A stretch of DNA of 53,510 bases, from the IMG/VR virus record IMGVR_UViG_3300031578_000047, positions 1 to 53,510 of that record. One strand, written 5' to 3'. Shown piece by piece: positions 7,654-13,966 of this stretch. Numbering within the stretch: position 1 is the first letter of the stretch; every line of letters starts with the position of its first letter. The notes beneath the pieces were generated by a model. It had not been told where the DNA came from and made no database searches. It was given only the letters and a program-made list of their open reading frames with translations. Origin of the DNA: a virus. A program made the translations under genes and the position numbers.

Positions 7654-7951
7654 GGGTATCTCCCGGCATCAGGTCAAGCTGCTTGTTGTATAGCGCCTCG
7701 AGCTCGTTCTCGACCTCGTTGGCAAGCTGCGTGATGAGCTGCTCGCGCAGCGTCTTGGTCTGGCCACCGCAACAGAGCTGCATAACCACATCAGGAGGAA
7801 GGCTGGTTTTGGCAGACTTCAGTGAATCTTCAACCGCCGCCCTGACATCTGCGGCGATCACATCCAGGCGCTCCGCCGACTGCAGCCGAAGCCGCTGGCG
7901 GAAAGACAATTTCCTGATTTGTTGCTTAGCAACATTCTTCTTTTTACTCAC
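7637..7951 (-). CDS. hypothetical helical protein (104 aa)
   Basis: Not recognised. The basic N-terminus (MSKKKNVAKQQIRKLSFRQRLRLQ) could bind nucleic acid. The remainder is acidic helices with one Cys pair (LCCGG). The N-terminal codons for VAKQQ contain the 13-mer GTTGCTAAGCAAC, also found at 10252 and 53341. It overlaps the ParB-like gene by 17 bases and the upstream gene by four. Confidence 0.55.
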   Translation of the reverse strand: MSKKKNVAKQQIRKLSFRQRLRLQSAERLDVIAADVRAAVEDSLKSAKTSLPPDVVMQLCCGGQTKTLREQLITQLANEVENELEALYNKQLDLMPGDTHVVEA

Positions 7952-8187
7952 GATTCGTCCCTCTCATTAAGTTCATCCTCGGCCGCGGACAGGAAGCTAC
8001 GCATCTTCTCCTCCATCTCCTTGACCTCCTCAACCGTCATTCGAGTACCGTCCTCATGGACTCGGTACTTCGGAAGCGGGACAGGATCAATGTTTTTGAC
8101 CGCCCACTTCAGATAGCCGGACGGAATCTCCGCCAGCAGTTCGCCCTCATGCTTGCCAAAATGGCATCGCAACCCCTCGTCACTCAT
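7948..8187 (-). CDS. DUF3820-like small protein (79 aa)
   Basis: The N-terminal half (CHFGKHEGELLAEIPSGYLK, residues 8-27) resembles the DUF3820 pattern, where a FGKYxGxxLxxxPxxYLxWL motif is shared by small phage and bacterial proteins. A helical acidic C-terminus follows (EEVKEMEEKMRSFL). DUF3820 has no firmly known function, though it sometimes accompanies exonuclease domains. It overlaps both neighbours by four bases (ATGA junctions). Confidence 0.55.
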   Translation of the reverse strand: MSDEGLRCHFGKHEGELLAEIPSGYLKWAVKNIDPVPLPKYRVHEDGTRMTVEEVKEMEEKMRSFLSAAEDELNERDES

Positions 8188-8339
8188 TTTTCTCTCCCAA
8201 TTTCCTCGCCATCGTTAAATTTGATCCACTTCAGGGCGGCATTCGGAAACACCTGCCTGACCAGATCCATGAATTCACGGTCGGAATCGGACAGCTTCGC
8301 CCGGATCCGCTCTCTTTCGCTCTGCTGCGTTTTCTCCAC
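8184..8339 (-). CDS. very small protein, 51 aa, GTG start
   Basis: A short gene supported by a strong GGAGG five bases before a GTG at 8339, an ATGA overlap with the next gene, and a sensible composition: a charged helix (QQSERERIRAKLSDSDREFM) then DLVRQVFPNAALKWIKF. It probably folds as two helices. Function is not recognised. It is the first gene after the 8340-8589 gap, so it probably heads a transcription sub-unit. Confidence 0.6.
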   Translation of the reverse strand: MEKTQQSERERIRAKLSDSDREFMDLVRQVFPNAALKWIKFNDGEEIGREK

Positions 8340-8589
8340 ACATACCTCCGGGCCTTTGGCCTGATCGGAAGGATCGGTTACTCGGCTCGCCTTTGTCCTG
8401 TCGGATGCGCCTAATGGCCACGCAGATCAAAGGACAGCCCGTTGGTCCTCCCTGCGATTTTTGCCTGCTACGAGTTTCGGTCGAGTGTGGGGGTAGCACC
8501 GCTGGTTGCGGTTGAGGGTTGCGAGAGACACAAGATCTTGTGTTAAGATGCTCGCGTCTGGTTTTCGCCCGTCAAAGCCAACCAGATTC
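8340..8589. other. early-operon intergenic region with 16-bp perfect palindrome
   Basis: No convincing gene in this ~250 bases. A possible short minus-strand reading frame near 8499-8340 has no good start. The notable feature is a perfect 16-bp palindrome, ACACAAGATCTTGTGT, at 8528-8543, flanked by GCGAG (8521-8525) and CTCGC (8551-8555). It could be an operator for a dimeric regulator. On the minus strand a TTGACG lies upstream near 8570, but no good -10 follows at 16-18 bases. Confidence 0.5.
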
Positions 8590-8622
8590 GAGGCCCCTTT
8601 TCCGTGTCGGAGTAGGGGCCTC
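8590..8622 (-). terminator. stem-loop after the zinc-ribbon gene, possible terminator
   Basis: Perfect arms GAGGCCCC (8590-8597) and GGGGCCTC (8615-8622) enclose a 17-base loop. It lies 22 bases past the stop of the minus-strand gene at 8645. There is no clear T run on either side, so it may be an attenuator or an RNA-stabilising hairpin rather than a strong terminator. Confidence 0.4.
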
Positions 8623-8644
8623 ACTTCGTTTGAATGTAGCGGAG

Positions 8645-8881
8645 TCATCCGTGCTCCGCAATCAAATCTTTCATCTTGACTACCATGCGGTAGTAGATCG
8701 AGTCGGGCACAGTGCAACAAAACTCGCACTGGACCTGCTCGCCGTTGTGTTCGTACCAGCCTACATTCGTACAGCTCGGGCAACTCAACCCCTTGGAGAT
8801 GTCCACCATCTTGCGCAATTTCAGAAGCGCCTCGTACTCGGCCTTCTTTTCCATGTTGAGAACCTCAAAATCTCCAGTCAT
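8645..8881 (-). CDS. zinc-ribbon protein (78 aa)
   Basis: Four cysteines in two pairs, CPSC (34-37) and CEFC (53-56, with an adjacent C57), form a compact zinc ribbon. A basic helix (YYRMVVKMKDLIAEHG) ends the protein. The ATG at 8881 overlaps the upstream stop (ATGA) and has GGAGGA ten bases upstream inside the previous gene. A TTG at 8887 is the alternative start. Not assigned to a family. Confidence 0.6.
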   Translation of the reverse strand: MTGDFEVLNMEKKAEYEALLKLRKMVDISKGLSCPSCTNVGWYEHNGEQVQCEFCCTVPDSIYYRMVVKMKDLIAEHG

Positions 8882-9027
8882 TCCCAAAACATCCTCCAGT
8901 AACGATCCCGGTCCTGACGAGCTTCCCGGCGACCGATCGAGCGGCCAATGATGATGGCAAATATCGCAGAAAATATGCCTGCGCCATAAAAGGTCAGGGC
9001 CAGCAGGAAAACATCGAAGTCAGTCAT
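8878..9027 (-). CDS. small single-pass membrane protein (49 aa)
   Basis: A short gene joined to both neighbours by ATGA overlaps. After MTDFDV comes a hydrophobic span (FLLALTFYGAGIFSAIFAIII, residues 7-27 or so), then a basic segment (GRSIGRREARQDRDRYWR), predicting one membrane helix with a cytoplasmic C-terminus by the positive-inside rule. Function is unknown; small early phage membrane proteins often affect host physiology or superinfection, but nothing here proves this. Confidence 0.6.
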   Translation of the reverse strand: MTDFDVFLLALTFYGAGIFSAIFAIIIGRSIGRREARQDRDRYWRMFWE

Positions 9028-9347
9028 ACCTTGATAACATGGCTTTCCAAGCCATCCCCAACTCTGGCCATCTCTTTGGTTTCCTTGTTGTGCAGGCAGA
9101 GCTCATGCTTGCCATCACTGGCGTCGTCGATCATGGCTGCAGCAACCTGCATCATCAGGATTGTGGCCCTCAACCTGCCCTCGGCCTCGCTCATGGTGTT
9201 GGATCCGCTGGCGCACTGAGCGATGCCGTTTGTCTCAATGATTGTGACGCCAATGTCTGCGCAAGTGGCGGACATGATGTGCCTCTGAAACTCAGTAAGC
9301 TGCATCTGGATAATTTGATCGTAGCCCTCCGGCTTTTTCTCTTTCAC
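9024..9347 (-). CDS. hypothetical protein (107 aa)
   Basis: Not recognised. The start is a GTG at 9347, preceded by GAGGAG six bases upstream within AACGCGAGGAGAG, which resembles the leaders at 278 and 9563. The protein has a polar N-terminus, a helical methionine-rich core (LRATILMMQVAAAMIDD, too short and polar to be a membrane span) and a mixed C-terminus. It follows the ribbon-helix-helix gene by 19 bases and is probably co-transcribed with it. Confidence 0.55.
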   Translation of the reverse strand: MKEKKPEGYDQIIQMQLTEFQRHIMSATCADIGVTIIETNGIAQCASGSNTMSEAEGRLRATILMMQVAAAMIDDASDGKHELCLHNKETKEMARVGDGLESHVIKV

Positions 9348-9366
9348 GTTACTCTCCTCGCGTTGG

Positions 9367-9519
9367 TTAAATCGGGATCTTCGCCTTCTTGGCCTGCTCA
9401 TGTAGATAGCGCCTAAACCACTCGGACTTGCTCAGTCCCTTGCGCTTGGCGAGCTGACTTAATGCCACCGACTCTTGTGGCGTAAGACGAACATCTATGT
9501 GCTTTGATTTTGTGTCCAT
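9367..9519 (-). CDS. ribbon-helix-helix (Arc/CopG-type) regulator, 50 aa
   Basis: A 50-residue protein with the size and pattern of Arc/MetJ/CopG repressors: a short beta strand (KHIDVRLTP, residues 6-14), helix A (ESVALSQLAKRKG) and helix B (SKSEWFRRYLHEQAKKA). Such proteins are dimers that place paired beta strands in the DNA major groove and bind tandem sites cooperatively. The ATG at 9519 has no Shine-Dalgarno; the predicted promoter places the transcript start within a few bases of the ATG, suggesting near-leaderless translation. Tandem 12-bp repeats in its promoter are the likely operator. It faces away from the recombination operon and may control both directions. Confidence 0.75.
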   Translation of the reverse strand: MDTKSKHIDVRLTPQESVALSQLAKRKGLSKSEWFRRYLHEQAKKAKIPI

Positions 9520-9521
9520 GG

Positions 9522-9556
9522 TGGTATACAGTACCGACAGTTGTACCGACAGTCAA
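9522..9556. promoter_or_regulatory. divergent promoters with tandem 12-bp operator repeats
   Basis: Minus strand: TTGACT (9556-9551), a 17-base spacer, then TACTGT (9533-9528), a fair sigma70-type promoter for the ribbon-helix-helix gene. Plus strand: TG-G-TATACA (9522-9530) is an extended -10 for the recombination operon. Two copies of GTACCGACAG (9531-9540, 9543-9552) repeat with a 12-bp period across the minus-strand spacer and the plus-strand start region. Binding there would block both promoters. This is sequence reading plus inference; no transcription start is known. Confidence 0.55.
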
Positions 9557-9579
9557 TAACCTACGCGAGGATAAAAACG

Positions 9580-10629
9580 ATGAACGAAAATTCAGATTTC
9601 ATACCTGATGACGGCGAAACCACAGAGGCCAAGCCGAAACCAATAGTGCGCTTCAACATCAATGACCAGCGCATCGCTGAGCTAAAAGAGGAGTGCAAGG
9701 ACGTCGATGCCTACAAGGACTTCGACGCCGCCAAGGAAGCCAAGTCAAAGCTCACCAAGATGCGCTCCGCTCTGACTGAGTCACACAAGACGGTCAAGGC
9801 TGATGCACTGGCGTACTGCCAGCTCGTCGACGGCGAGAAGCGCCGCCTGCTGGAGCTGATCGCAGAGATCGAGGACCCAATCACCAAGCAGCTCAAGGAG
9901 ATCAAAGAAAAAGCTGACCGTGAGGAGGCCGAGCGTGTCGCCGCTATCATGGGGCACATCGAGCAGATCCAAGCCTTCTCTCTGGATCGCCACAGCCTCA
10001 CCCTGGCTGAGCTCAACCAGCGGCTCGAGACCCTGCTGACTCTCGAGATCACCGAGGAGATCTACCAAGAGCACCTCGAGGACGCGGAGAACGCCAAGGT
10101 TGTAGCCGAATCCAAGCTGCGCATCGAGATCACCGCCGCCGAGGAGCGCGAGGCCGCCGCCAAGAGGGCCGCCGAGCAGGAGGAGGAGAACCGCGAGCTG
10201 CGCGAAAAAATGGCCGCCATGGAGGAGGAGCAGCGCAAGAAGGACGAGTTGGTTGCTAAGCAACAAGCCGAGCGCGATCGTGAGGCCGCCGAGCAGCTCC
10301 GCAAGGAGAACGAGAAGAAGCAGGCCGAGCTCGACAAACAGGCCAAGGAGCAGGCCGAAAAGCAGGCAGCCATTGACGCCGAGAACAAGCGCCTAGCTGA
10401 CGAGAAGGCCGAGGCCGACCGCAAGGCCGCCGAGGAGGAGGAAGCGGCTCTCAGGGCCATACAGGCGCCTGACAAGGACAAGATTGTCCTATTCGCTGAT
10501 GCCGTGGCACATCTCATCAAGGTCAAACCAACCCTGCAGTCGGATCTCGGCAACGAGATCATGCTAAACGCTGTAGCCAATCTAGTTGAGATCGAGCACG
10601 ACCTGCGTGCCCGGTCGGAGGAACTGTAA
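9580..10629 (+). CDS. DUF1351-like coiled-coil protein of the recombination operon
   Basis: Resembles phage DUF1351-type proteins, long helical proteins commonly encoded beside single-strand annealing proteins. Residues ~35-115 (for example DAAKEAKSKLTKMRSALTES) carry the family-like segment. Residues ~160-290 are a very regular Glu/Lys/Ala coiled coil. The C-terminus (~305-349) is a small helical domain. The ATG at 9580 follows GAGG in ACGCGAGGATAA and is chosen over an in-frame start at 9541, which lies within the operator repeats. It may act as a scaffold or partner for the ERF protein. The stop overlaps the next start (TAATG). Confidence 0.7.
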   Translation: MNENSDFIPDDGETTEAKPKPIVRFNINDQRIAELKEECKDVDAYKDFDAAKEAKSKLTKMRSALTESHKTVKADALAYCQLVDGEKRRLLELIAEIEDPITKQLKEIKEKADREEAERVAAIMGHIEQIQAFSLDRHSLTLAELNQRLETLLTLEITEEIYQEHLEDAENAKVVAESKLRIEITAAEEREAAAKRAAEQEEENRELREKMAAMEEEQRKKDELVAKQQAERDREAAEQLRKENEKKQAELDKQAKEQAEKQAAIDAENKRLADEKAEADRKAAEEEEAALRAIQAPDKDKIVLFADAVAHLIKVKPTLQSDLGNEIMLNAVANLVEIEHDLRARSEEL

Positions 10630-11381
10630 TGTCAGAAGAACAAGCAATCTACGCCGCGCGCTCCAATACGCCACTACTTGACGACCTTGTCCACAGAGTC
10701 AAGAACGTCGAGTCCCTTCTCACCAATCAGGCAGCGCCAGCTCCACAGCACGACAAGCTGTTCGCCGCGCTGGCCATAGCTCAGGGCCAGATCCAGTCCG
10801 CTATCGCTGACAAGGAGAACAAGCACTTCAACTTCAAGTACGCGGATCTCGATGCCTGTTGGGATGCCTGCCGCAAGCCGCTGTCTGAGAACGAGCTCGC
10901 GGTCGTGCAGCTCCCATCGGTCGGCCCGGACGGTGCCGTCACAGTCAAGACTATCCTCGGCCACAGCTCCGGGCAGTCGATCTCCTGCACGTACACGATG
11001 CACCCGGAGAAGTCCGGGCCCCAAGCCCTCGGCTCCTGCATCACATACCTGCGGCGCTACACGCTCTGCCCGCTGGTCGGCATTAGCCAGGAGGATGACG
11101 ATGCCAACATGGCCACCAAGGATCCAAGCGAGTACACGCGAATCACCAAGATCCAGATGAACGAGATCCTGTTGCTGGCCAACAAGCTGTTCGGTGATCG
11201 CGAGGACGAGGTTCTTGACCGGATGCTGCAAAAGCTGTTCGAGGGCTGCGCCATCAGCGACCTGCCGGCCGACAACTACGATCAAGTGGTCGGGCTGCTT
11301 AACAATCAGGCCAAGCGTGAGGCGGCACAGGCGCAGAAGAAAGCAGAGAAGGAGGCGGACGAGCCAGCCGCCAAGAAGTAA
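10629..11381 (+). CDS. ERF-family single-strand annealing recombinase
   Basis: Matches the ERF superfamily of phage annealing proteins, which pair complementary single strands in RecA-independent recombination. Key segments are FKYADLDACWDACRKPLSEN (residues ~58-77) and the later GSCITYLRRYTLCPLVGI (~136-153), the family's characteristic (S/A)xxTYxxRY(A/T)L signature. The C-terminal ~60 residues are charged and probably mediate partner binding. The YqaJ-type exonuclease gene follows immediately, giving the usual exonuclease/annealing pair. It starts on the last base of the upstream stop. Confidence 0.88.
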   Translation: MSEEQAIYAARSNTPLLDDLVHRVKNVESLLTNQAAPAPQHDKLFAALAIAQGQIQSAIADKENKHFNFKYADLDACWDACRKPLSENELAVVQLPSVGPDGAVTVKTILGHSSGQSISCTYTMHPEKSGPQALGSCITYLRRYTLCPLVGISQEDDDANMATKDPSEYTRITKIQMNEILLLANKLFGDREDEVLDRMLQKLFEGCAISDLPADNYDQVVGLLNNQAKREAAQAQKKAEKEADEPAAKK

Positions 11382-12044
11382 ATGGACTGCCGCATTATCC
11401 GAGTCGAGCAGGGATCTGACGAGTGGCTGGCACTACGCCGCTCGCGGATCACCGCCTCGAGACTGGGCGATGTCATGGCCAAGCCAGACACCAAGCGATA
11501 CCAGAAGTATCGCCGGGAGAAGGTGCTGGAGCTCCTCGGCAACGAGAACGTCGAGGAGACTCCAGAGTGGGCCAGACACGGCCGGGAGAACGAGGACAAG
11601 GCCATCGCCGGCTACGAGTACAAGTACGAGGTCGACGTCGAGCACAATGTCTTTATGATCTCAAAGAAGTACGACTGGCTGGCGGCAAGCCCAGACATGC
11701 TGCAGATTGCACCCGAGGCTGAGGAGGAGTTCGATCAGGGCGCGGAGATCAAGTGCCGCGCGCTGTACAAGAACTACAAGGCGGCCCGGGCGCTGGCGGT
11801 CGACAAGAAGGGCTCGATAGCGGCTTGTCCAGCCTGCGATCGGCACCAAGTCCAAGGCAACATATGGGTATCAGGGTGGCGCTTCTGGTGGTACGTGAAC
11901 TACTACATCGGTGACGATCTCGAGGGTGGCTTGGTGAACAAGATCCATCGCGTCGGGATCCCGCGCGATCAGAAGTTGATCGACCAGATGGAGGTCAGAT
12001 GCCTGCAGTTTATGAAAGAATGCTACGAGCTTGCTGGCATGTAG
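11382..12044 (+). CDS. YqaJ/lambda-exonuclease-type recombinase nuclease
   Basis: A YqaJ-family PD-(D/E)xK exonuclease that would resect double-stranded ends to give single strands for ERF. Motifs are seen in order: WLALRRSRITASRLGDVM near the N-terminus (residues 14-31), ARHGRENE (67-74) with the first acidic residue, AASPDM (~100-105) supplying the aspartate, AEIKCR (~121-126) with the E-x-K, and HQVQGNIWVSG (~155-165). A CxxC pair (CPAC) precedes the last motif. At 220 residues it is close to lambda exonuclease in length. The ATG follows the ERF stop codon directly. Confidence 0.88.
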   Translation: MDCRIIRVEQGSDEWLALRRSRITASRLGDVMAKPDTKRYQKYRREKVLELLGNENVEETPEWARHGRENEDKAIAGYEYKYEVDVEHNVFMISKKYDWLAASPDMLQIAPEAEEEFDQGAEIKCRALYKNYKAARALAVDKKGSIAACPACDRHQVQGNIWVSGWRFWWYVNYYIGDDLEGGLVNKIHRVGIPRDQKLIDQMEVRCLQFMKECYELAGM

Positions 12045-12063
12045 CCTAACCAAGGAGAAAATA

Positions 12064-12375
12064 GTGAGTGATCCACAAGTACCAAATGAGTTCGTCGATG
12101 GCCCAGATCAGGAGCCGTTACCGGAAACTATCGAGGCGGCAGTAAAGAACGCCATTGCTGCCAAGACGCCACAGCGCATAGAGCTGAGGCCATGTCCGTG
12201 CGGAGAGTTATCCGTCACGCTGATGATGGATGCCGCGCCAAACTCAAAGATCGGCCGCGCAACCTGCGGAACCTGCGGCACATGGGGAGTCGATTTTCTT
12301 GTGCCGCGTAGCCAGGACCAGAACCTCGTTGGCATGAAGGCAGCAGAGGCATGGAACGAGGCGCCGCGTGGGTAA
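12064..12375 (+). CDS. Lar-like restriction-alleviation zinc protein (103 aa)
   Basis: The C-terminal half resembles Lar-type proteins: RPCPCGE, then ATCGTCGTWG, then AAEAWNEAP, the spacing of a small Cys4 zinc finger ending in an AWN motif. The family founder, Rac-prophage Lar, alleviates type I restriction and raises methylation by the host enzyme. The N-terminal ~40 residues are acidic and may be disordered. The GTG at 12064 is preferred because AAGGAG lies six bases upstream; an ATG at 12031 would overlap the exonuclease gene. Function is inferred from the family. Confidence 0.6.
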   Translation: MSDPQVPNEFVDGPDQEPLPETIEAAVKNAIAAKTPQRIELRPCPCGELSVTLMMDAAPNSKIGRATCGTCGTWGVDFLVPRSQDQNLVGMKAAEAWNEAPRG

Positions 12376-12475
12376 GTGGCTGCCTTGGGTTCTGCTGGTC
12401 TTGCTGATGGCGGGATTTGGGCTGGCCCTGTTAATACTCTGGTGGTTTAGCAATGGCGGTCTAGTTATGATGTGA
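12368..12475 (+). CDS. tiny membrane peptide (35 aa)
   Basis: A GTG start preceded by GAGG six bases upstream, overlapping the previous stop by eight bases. The product is MGKWLPWV followed by a long hydrophobic run (LLVLLMAGFGLALLILWWF), so one membrane helix. It is the last gene before the terminator of the plus-strand operon. Small size makes it uncertain, but start signals and composition are coherent. Confidence 0.45.
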   Translation: MGKWLPWVLLVLLMAGFGLALLILWWFSNGGLVMM

Positions 12476-12529
12476 CTTCTTTCCTCGCGGAAGGAATGCG
12501 GAGCCCGACCGTACTCAACTCAGGGATTT

Positions 12530-12555
12530 AGGCGCCAGCAATGGCGCCTTTTTTT
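12530..12555 (+). terminator. rho-independent terminator of the recombination operon
   Basis: A perfect 8-bp stem, AGGCGCCA (12530-12537) with TGGCGCCT (12542-12549), and a GCAA tetraloop, followed by seven T residues (12549-12555). It separates the plus-strand recombination operon from the convergent end of the late minus-strand block. On the minus strand the hairpin is not followed by T residues, so it should act in one direction only. Confidence 0.85.
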
Positions 12556-12745
12556 ATTGCTGGACCTTGCCCTCGAGGCGGGCTAATGAGCGAGAGATCC
12601 CCGGGACCTGAGAGCACACAAACTCAACGTGCTCAACCTTGCCCTCGAGGCGGGTGATTCGCCGCTCTCCGCGCAGGGCGGCCCCTACTATGATGATAAC
12701 AAGCACGATCGTCTGGCCAATGATCCACATAGCAAACTCATTCAT
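12554..12745 (-). CDS. membrane-anchored coiled-coil peptide (63 aa), end of late block
   Basis: An N-terminal membrane helix (MWIIGQTIVLVIIIVGAAL, residues 6-24) is followed by a short coiled coil with two RLEGKV repeats (IxRLEGKVEH; LARLEGKVQQ). The repeats are encoded by an exact 19-bp direct repeat at 12564-12582 and 12636-12654. The topology resembles a small inner-membrane spanin or a T7 gp18-like protein, without clear identity. Its TAA stop lies in the T run of the convergent terminator, and its start overlaps the previous gene by four bases. Confidence 0.6.
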   Translation of the reverse strand: MNEFAMWIIGQTIVLVIIIVGAALRGERRITRLEGKVEHVEFVCSQVPGISRSLARLEGKVQQ

Positions 12746-13032
12746 GGCGCGGTCAGGTCTCGAAGCAGGTCCTCGAGGTCCCTGACCTCCTCCTTCAGGA
12801 GCTCTACCCGGGTCTTGGTCTCGACCAGCTCGCCATTGATCTCAGCGAGGCGGGCCTTGTAGGTCTTGCCAGAGTCAGTGACCAGAGTCTTGTTCAACAC
12901 AATGAGTATCTGATCCTCAGTGATGGCCGCGGTGCCCTTCTCGAACACGCCCATGAAGAACGCTCCAACGCCAAACACGATCGCCGTGATAACGGCGACA
13001 GCAACCTTCTCAAATATCGGCTTAGTTTCCAT
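12742..13032 (-). CDS. membrane-anchored coiled-coil protein (96 aa)
   Basis: One hydrophobic helix near the N-terminus ([20 protein letters not shown], ~10-29), then a soluble region ending in a strong heptad segment ([20 protein letters not shown], 69-88). This is the layout of an inner-membrane protein with a periplasmic coiled coil. It lies at the end of the lysis region and could be a spanin-like or host-interaction protein; no family is recognised. It overlaps the collagen-like gene's end by 11 bases. Confidence 0.6.
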   Translation of the reverse strand: METKPIFEKVAVAVITAIVFGVGAFFMGVFEKGTAAITEDQILIVLNKTLVTDSGKTYKARLAEINGELVETKTRVELLKEEVRDLEDLLRDLTAP

Positions 13033-13966
13033 CCTTGGACCCCTTCTCGTTCAGTCGCTTGTTGATGGCTGCGCGACGAGCTGCCTCAGCCTCCTGTTTT
13101 TTTCTCAGCTCCTCGGCCTCTGCCTTCAGTCGCGCCAGCTCAGCGTCATTGGCTTCACGCTCTGCCTTGATGGAGTCGAGCTGGTTCTGCTGCTGCGCGA
13201 AACGGCGCTCTTGCTGCTCAAGATAATCCTCGAGCTCCTCCTTCTGCACAGCCTGGGCAGTCAGCTCGTTGTACTCCTCCTCCCAAACCACGACCGCGCC
13301 GGCAGGGATAACTGGCTCCGCTGGTGGTGGCGCCGCTGCTGGCACAGGTGCGATGTGTGCCATGTCTACCTTCATCGTGCGGTTGCCACCAAACTCGAAG
13401 CCGAACGATCCCTGAATGGCCGTGTCGCCTCCAGCCCTACCAACACCAACAGTCAGCGCCGTGTTGCTGTCGTTGTCCAGCATGTAGGCAAAGCCCATGC
13501 CGAAGCCTGTCCTATTGCCGACGCGACTGGCGCCAAAGGTAAGGCGAGATGTCTGGTCTTGCGGCAAGTGAACCTGTATGGCCTGCGTTGCTGCAAGATA
13601 ATTTCTGCTCTCGTCGTACAGCTTGTTGACGTTGGTGATCCACTCTGTCGGAACCTCGCCGGCAGGACCTCGCTCTCCTTGTGGCCCGCGCTCACCCTGC
13701 TCACCCTGCGGACCTTGCGGACCTTGCGGGCCCGGAGGGCCTTGCTCACCCGGAGGGCCTTGCTCACCCGGAGGGCCCTGCTCACCAGGAGGGCCTTGCG
13801 GGCCCGGAGGGCCTTCGCCGCCGCAACCGTGCTCAATGAACCGAGGGTGCTCACAGTCGCCGTGCTCCTCACCGCCAGTCGCATTCGCTCTCTGCATGAA
13901 CATCACAAAGCAGGCAAGCACAAGCAGGCCAGCCAGCGTTAAATTGATTTTGTGGTGGGTTTTCAT
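13022..13966 (-). CDS. exported collagen-like protein with YadA-like beta domain and coiled coil
   Basis: Four parts are visible. Residues 1-29 are a signal peptide ending ANA. Residues 53-106 are 18 uninterrupted Gly-X-Y triplets, rich in GPP, GPQ, GEQ and GER, as in bacterial and phage collagen-like triple helices. Residues ~125-195 ([20 protein letters not shown] ... [10 protein letters not shown] ... SFGFEFGG) look like YadA-type outer-membrane anchor strands. Residues ~230-300 are a charged coiled coil. Two cysteines (C38, C48) precede the collagen tract. A trimeric envelope-exported protein is inferred. It lies directly after the lipobox spanin-like gene (ATGA overlap). It may alter the host surface or aid lysis; it could instead be a virion fibre, but the signal peptide argues against that. 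Confidence 0.7.
   Translation of the reverse strand: MKTHHKINLTLAGLLVLACFVMFMQRANATGGEEHGDCEHPRFIEHGCGGEGPPGPQGPPGEQGPPGEQGPPGEQGPPGPQGPQGPQGEQGERGPQGERGPAGEVPTEWITNVNKLYDESRNYLAATQAIQVHLPQDQTSRLTFGASRVGNRTGFGMGFAYMLDNDSNTALTVGVGRAGGDTAIQGSFGFEFGGNRTMKVDMAHIAPVPAAAPPPAEPVIPAGAVVVWEEEYNELTAQAVQKEELEDYLEQQERRFAQQQNQLDSIKAEREANDAELARLKAEAEELRKKQEAEAARRAAINKRLNEKGSKDGN
13655..13813 (-). repeat. Gly-X-Y coding tandem repeat
   Basis: The collagen-like tract is encoded by degenerate 9- and 18-base repeats. On the plus strand the unit GGAGGGCCTTGCTCACCC recurs almost exactly from about 13735 to 13790. Such repeats can expand or contract by slippage, so the number of triplets may vary between isolates. 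Confidence 0.75.

Noticed and set aside
8340-8644. tRNA or structured RNA gene in the early intergenic gap
   Set aside because: The GAGGCCCC/GGGGCCTC stem is a single hairpin; no cloverleaf arms or TTC-loop pattern could be fitted.
8427-8783. 118-residue minus-strand frame across the hairpin
   Set aside because: It overlaps the zinc-ribbon gene in another frame, runs through the stem-loop and palindrome, and lacks a ribosome site.
13655-13813. CRISPR array
   Set aside because: The regular repeats are in-frame Gly-X-Y codons with no spacers of constant length.
12920-13942. 340-residue plus-strand frame across the collagen-like gene
   Set aside because: It is the antisense shadow of the minus-strand gene; its repetitive [10 protein letters not shown] tract is an artefact of the Gly-X-Y repeats, and its flanking genes all run on the minus strand.
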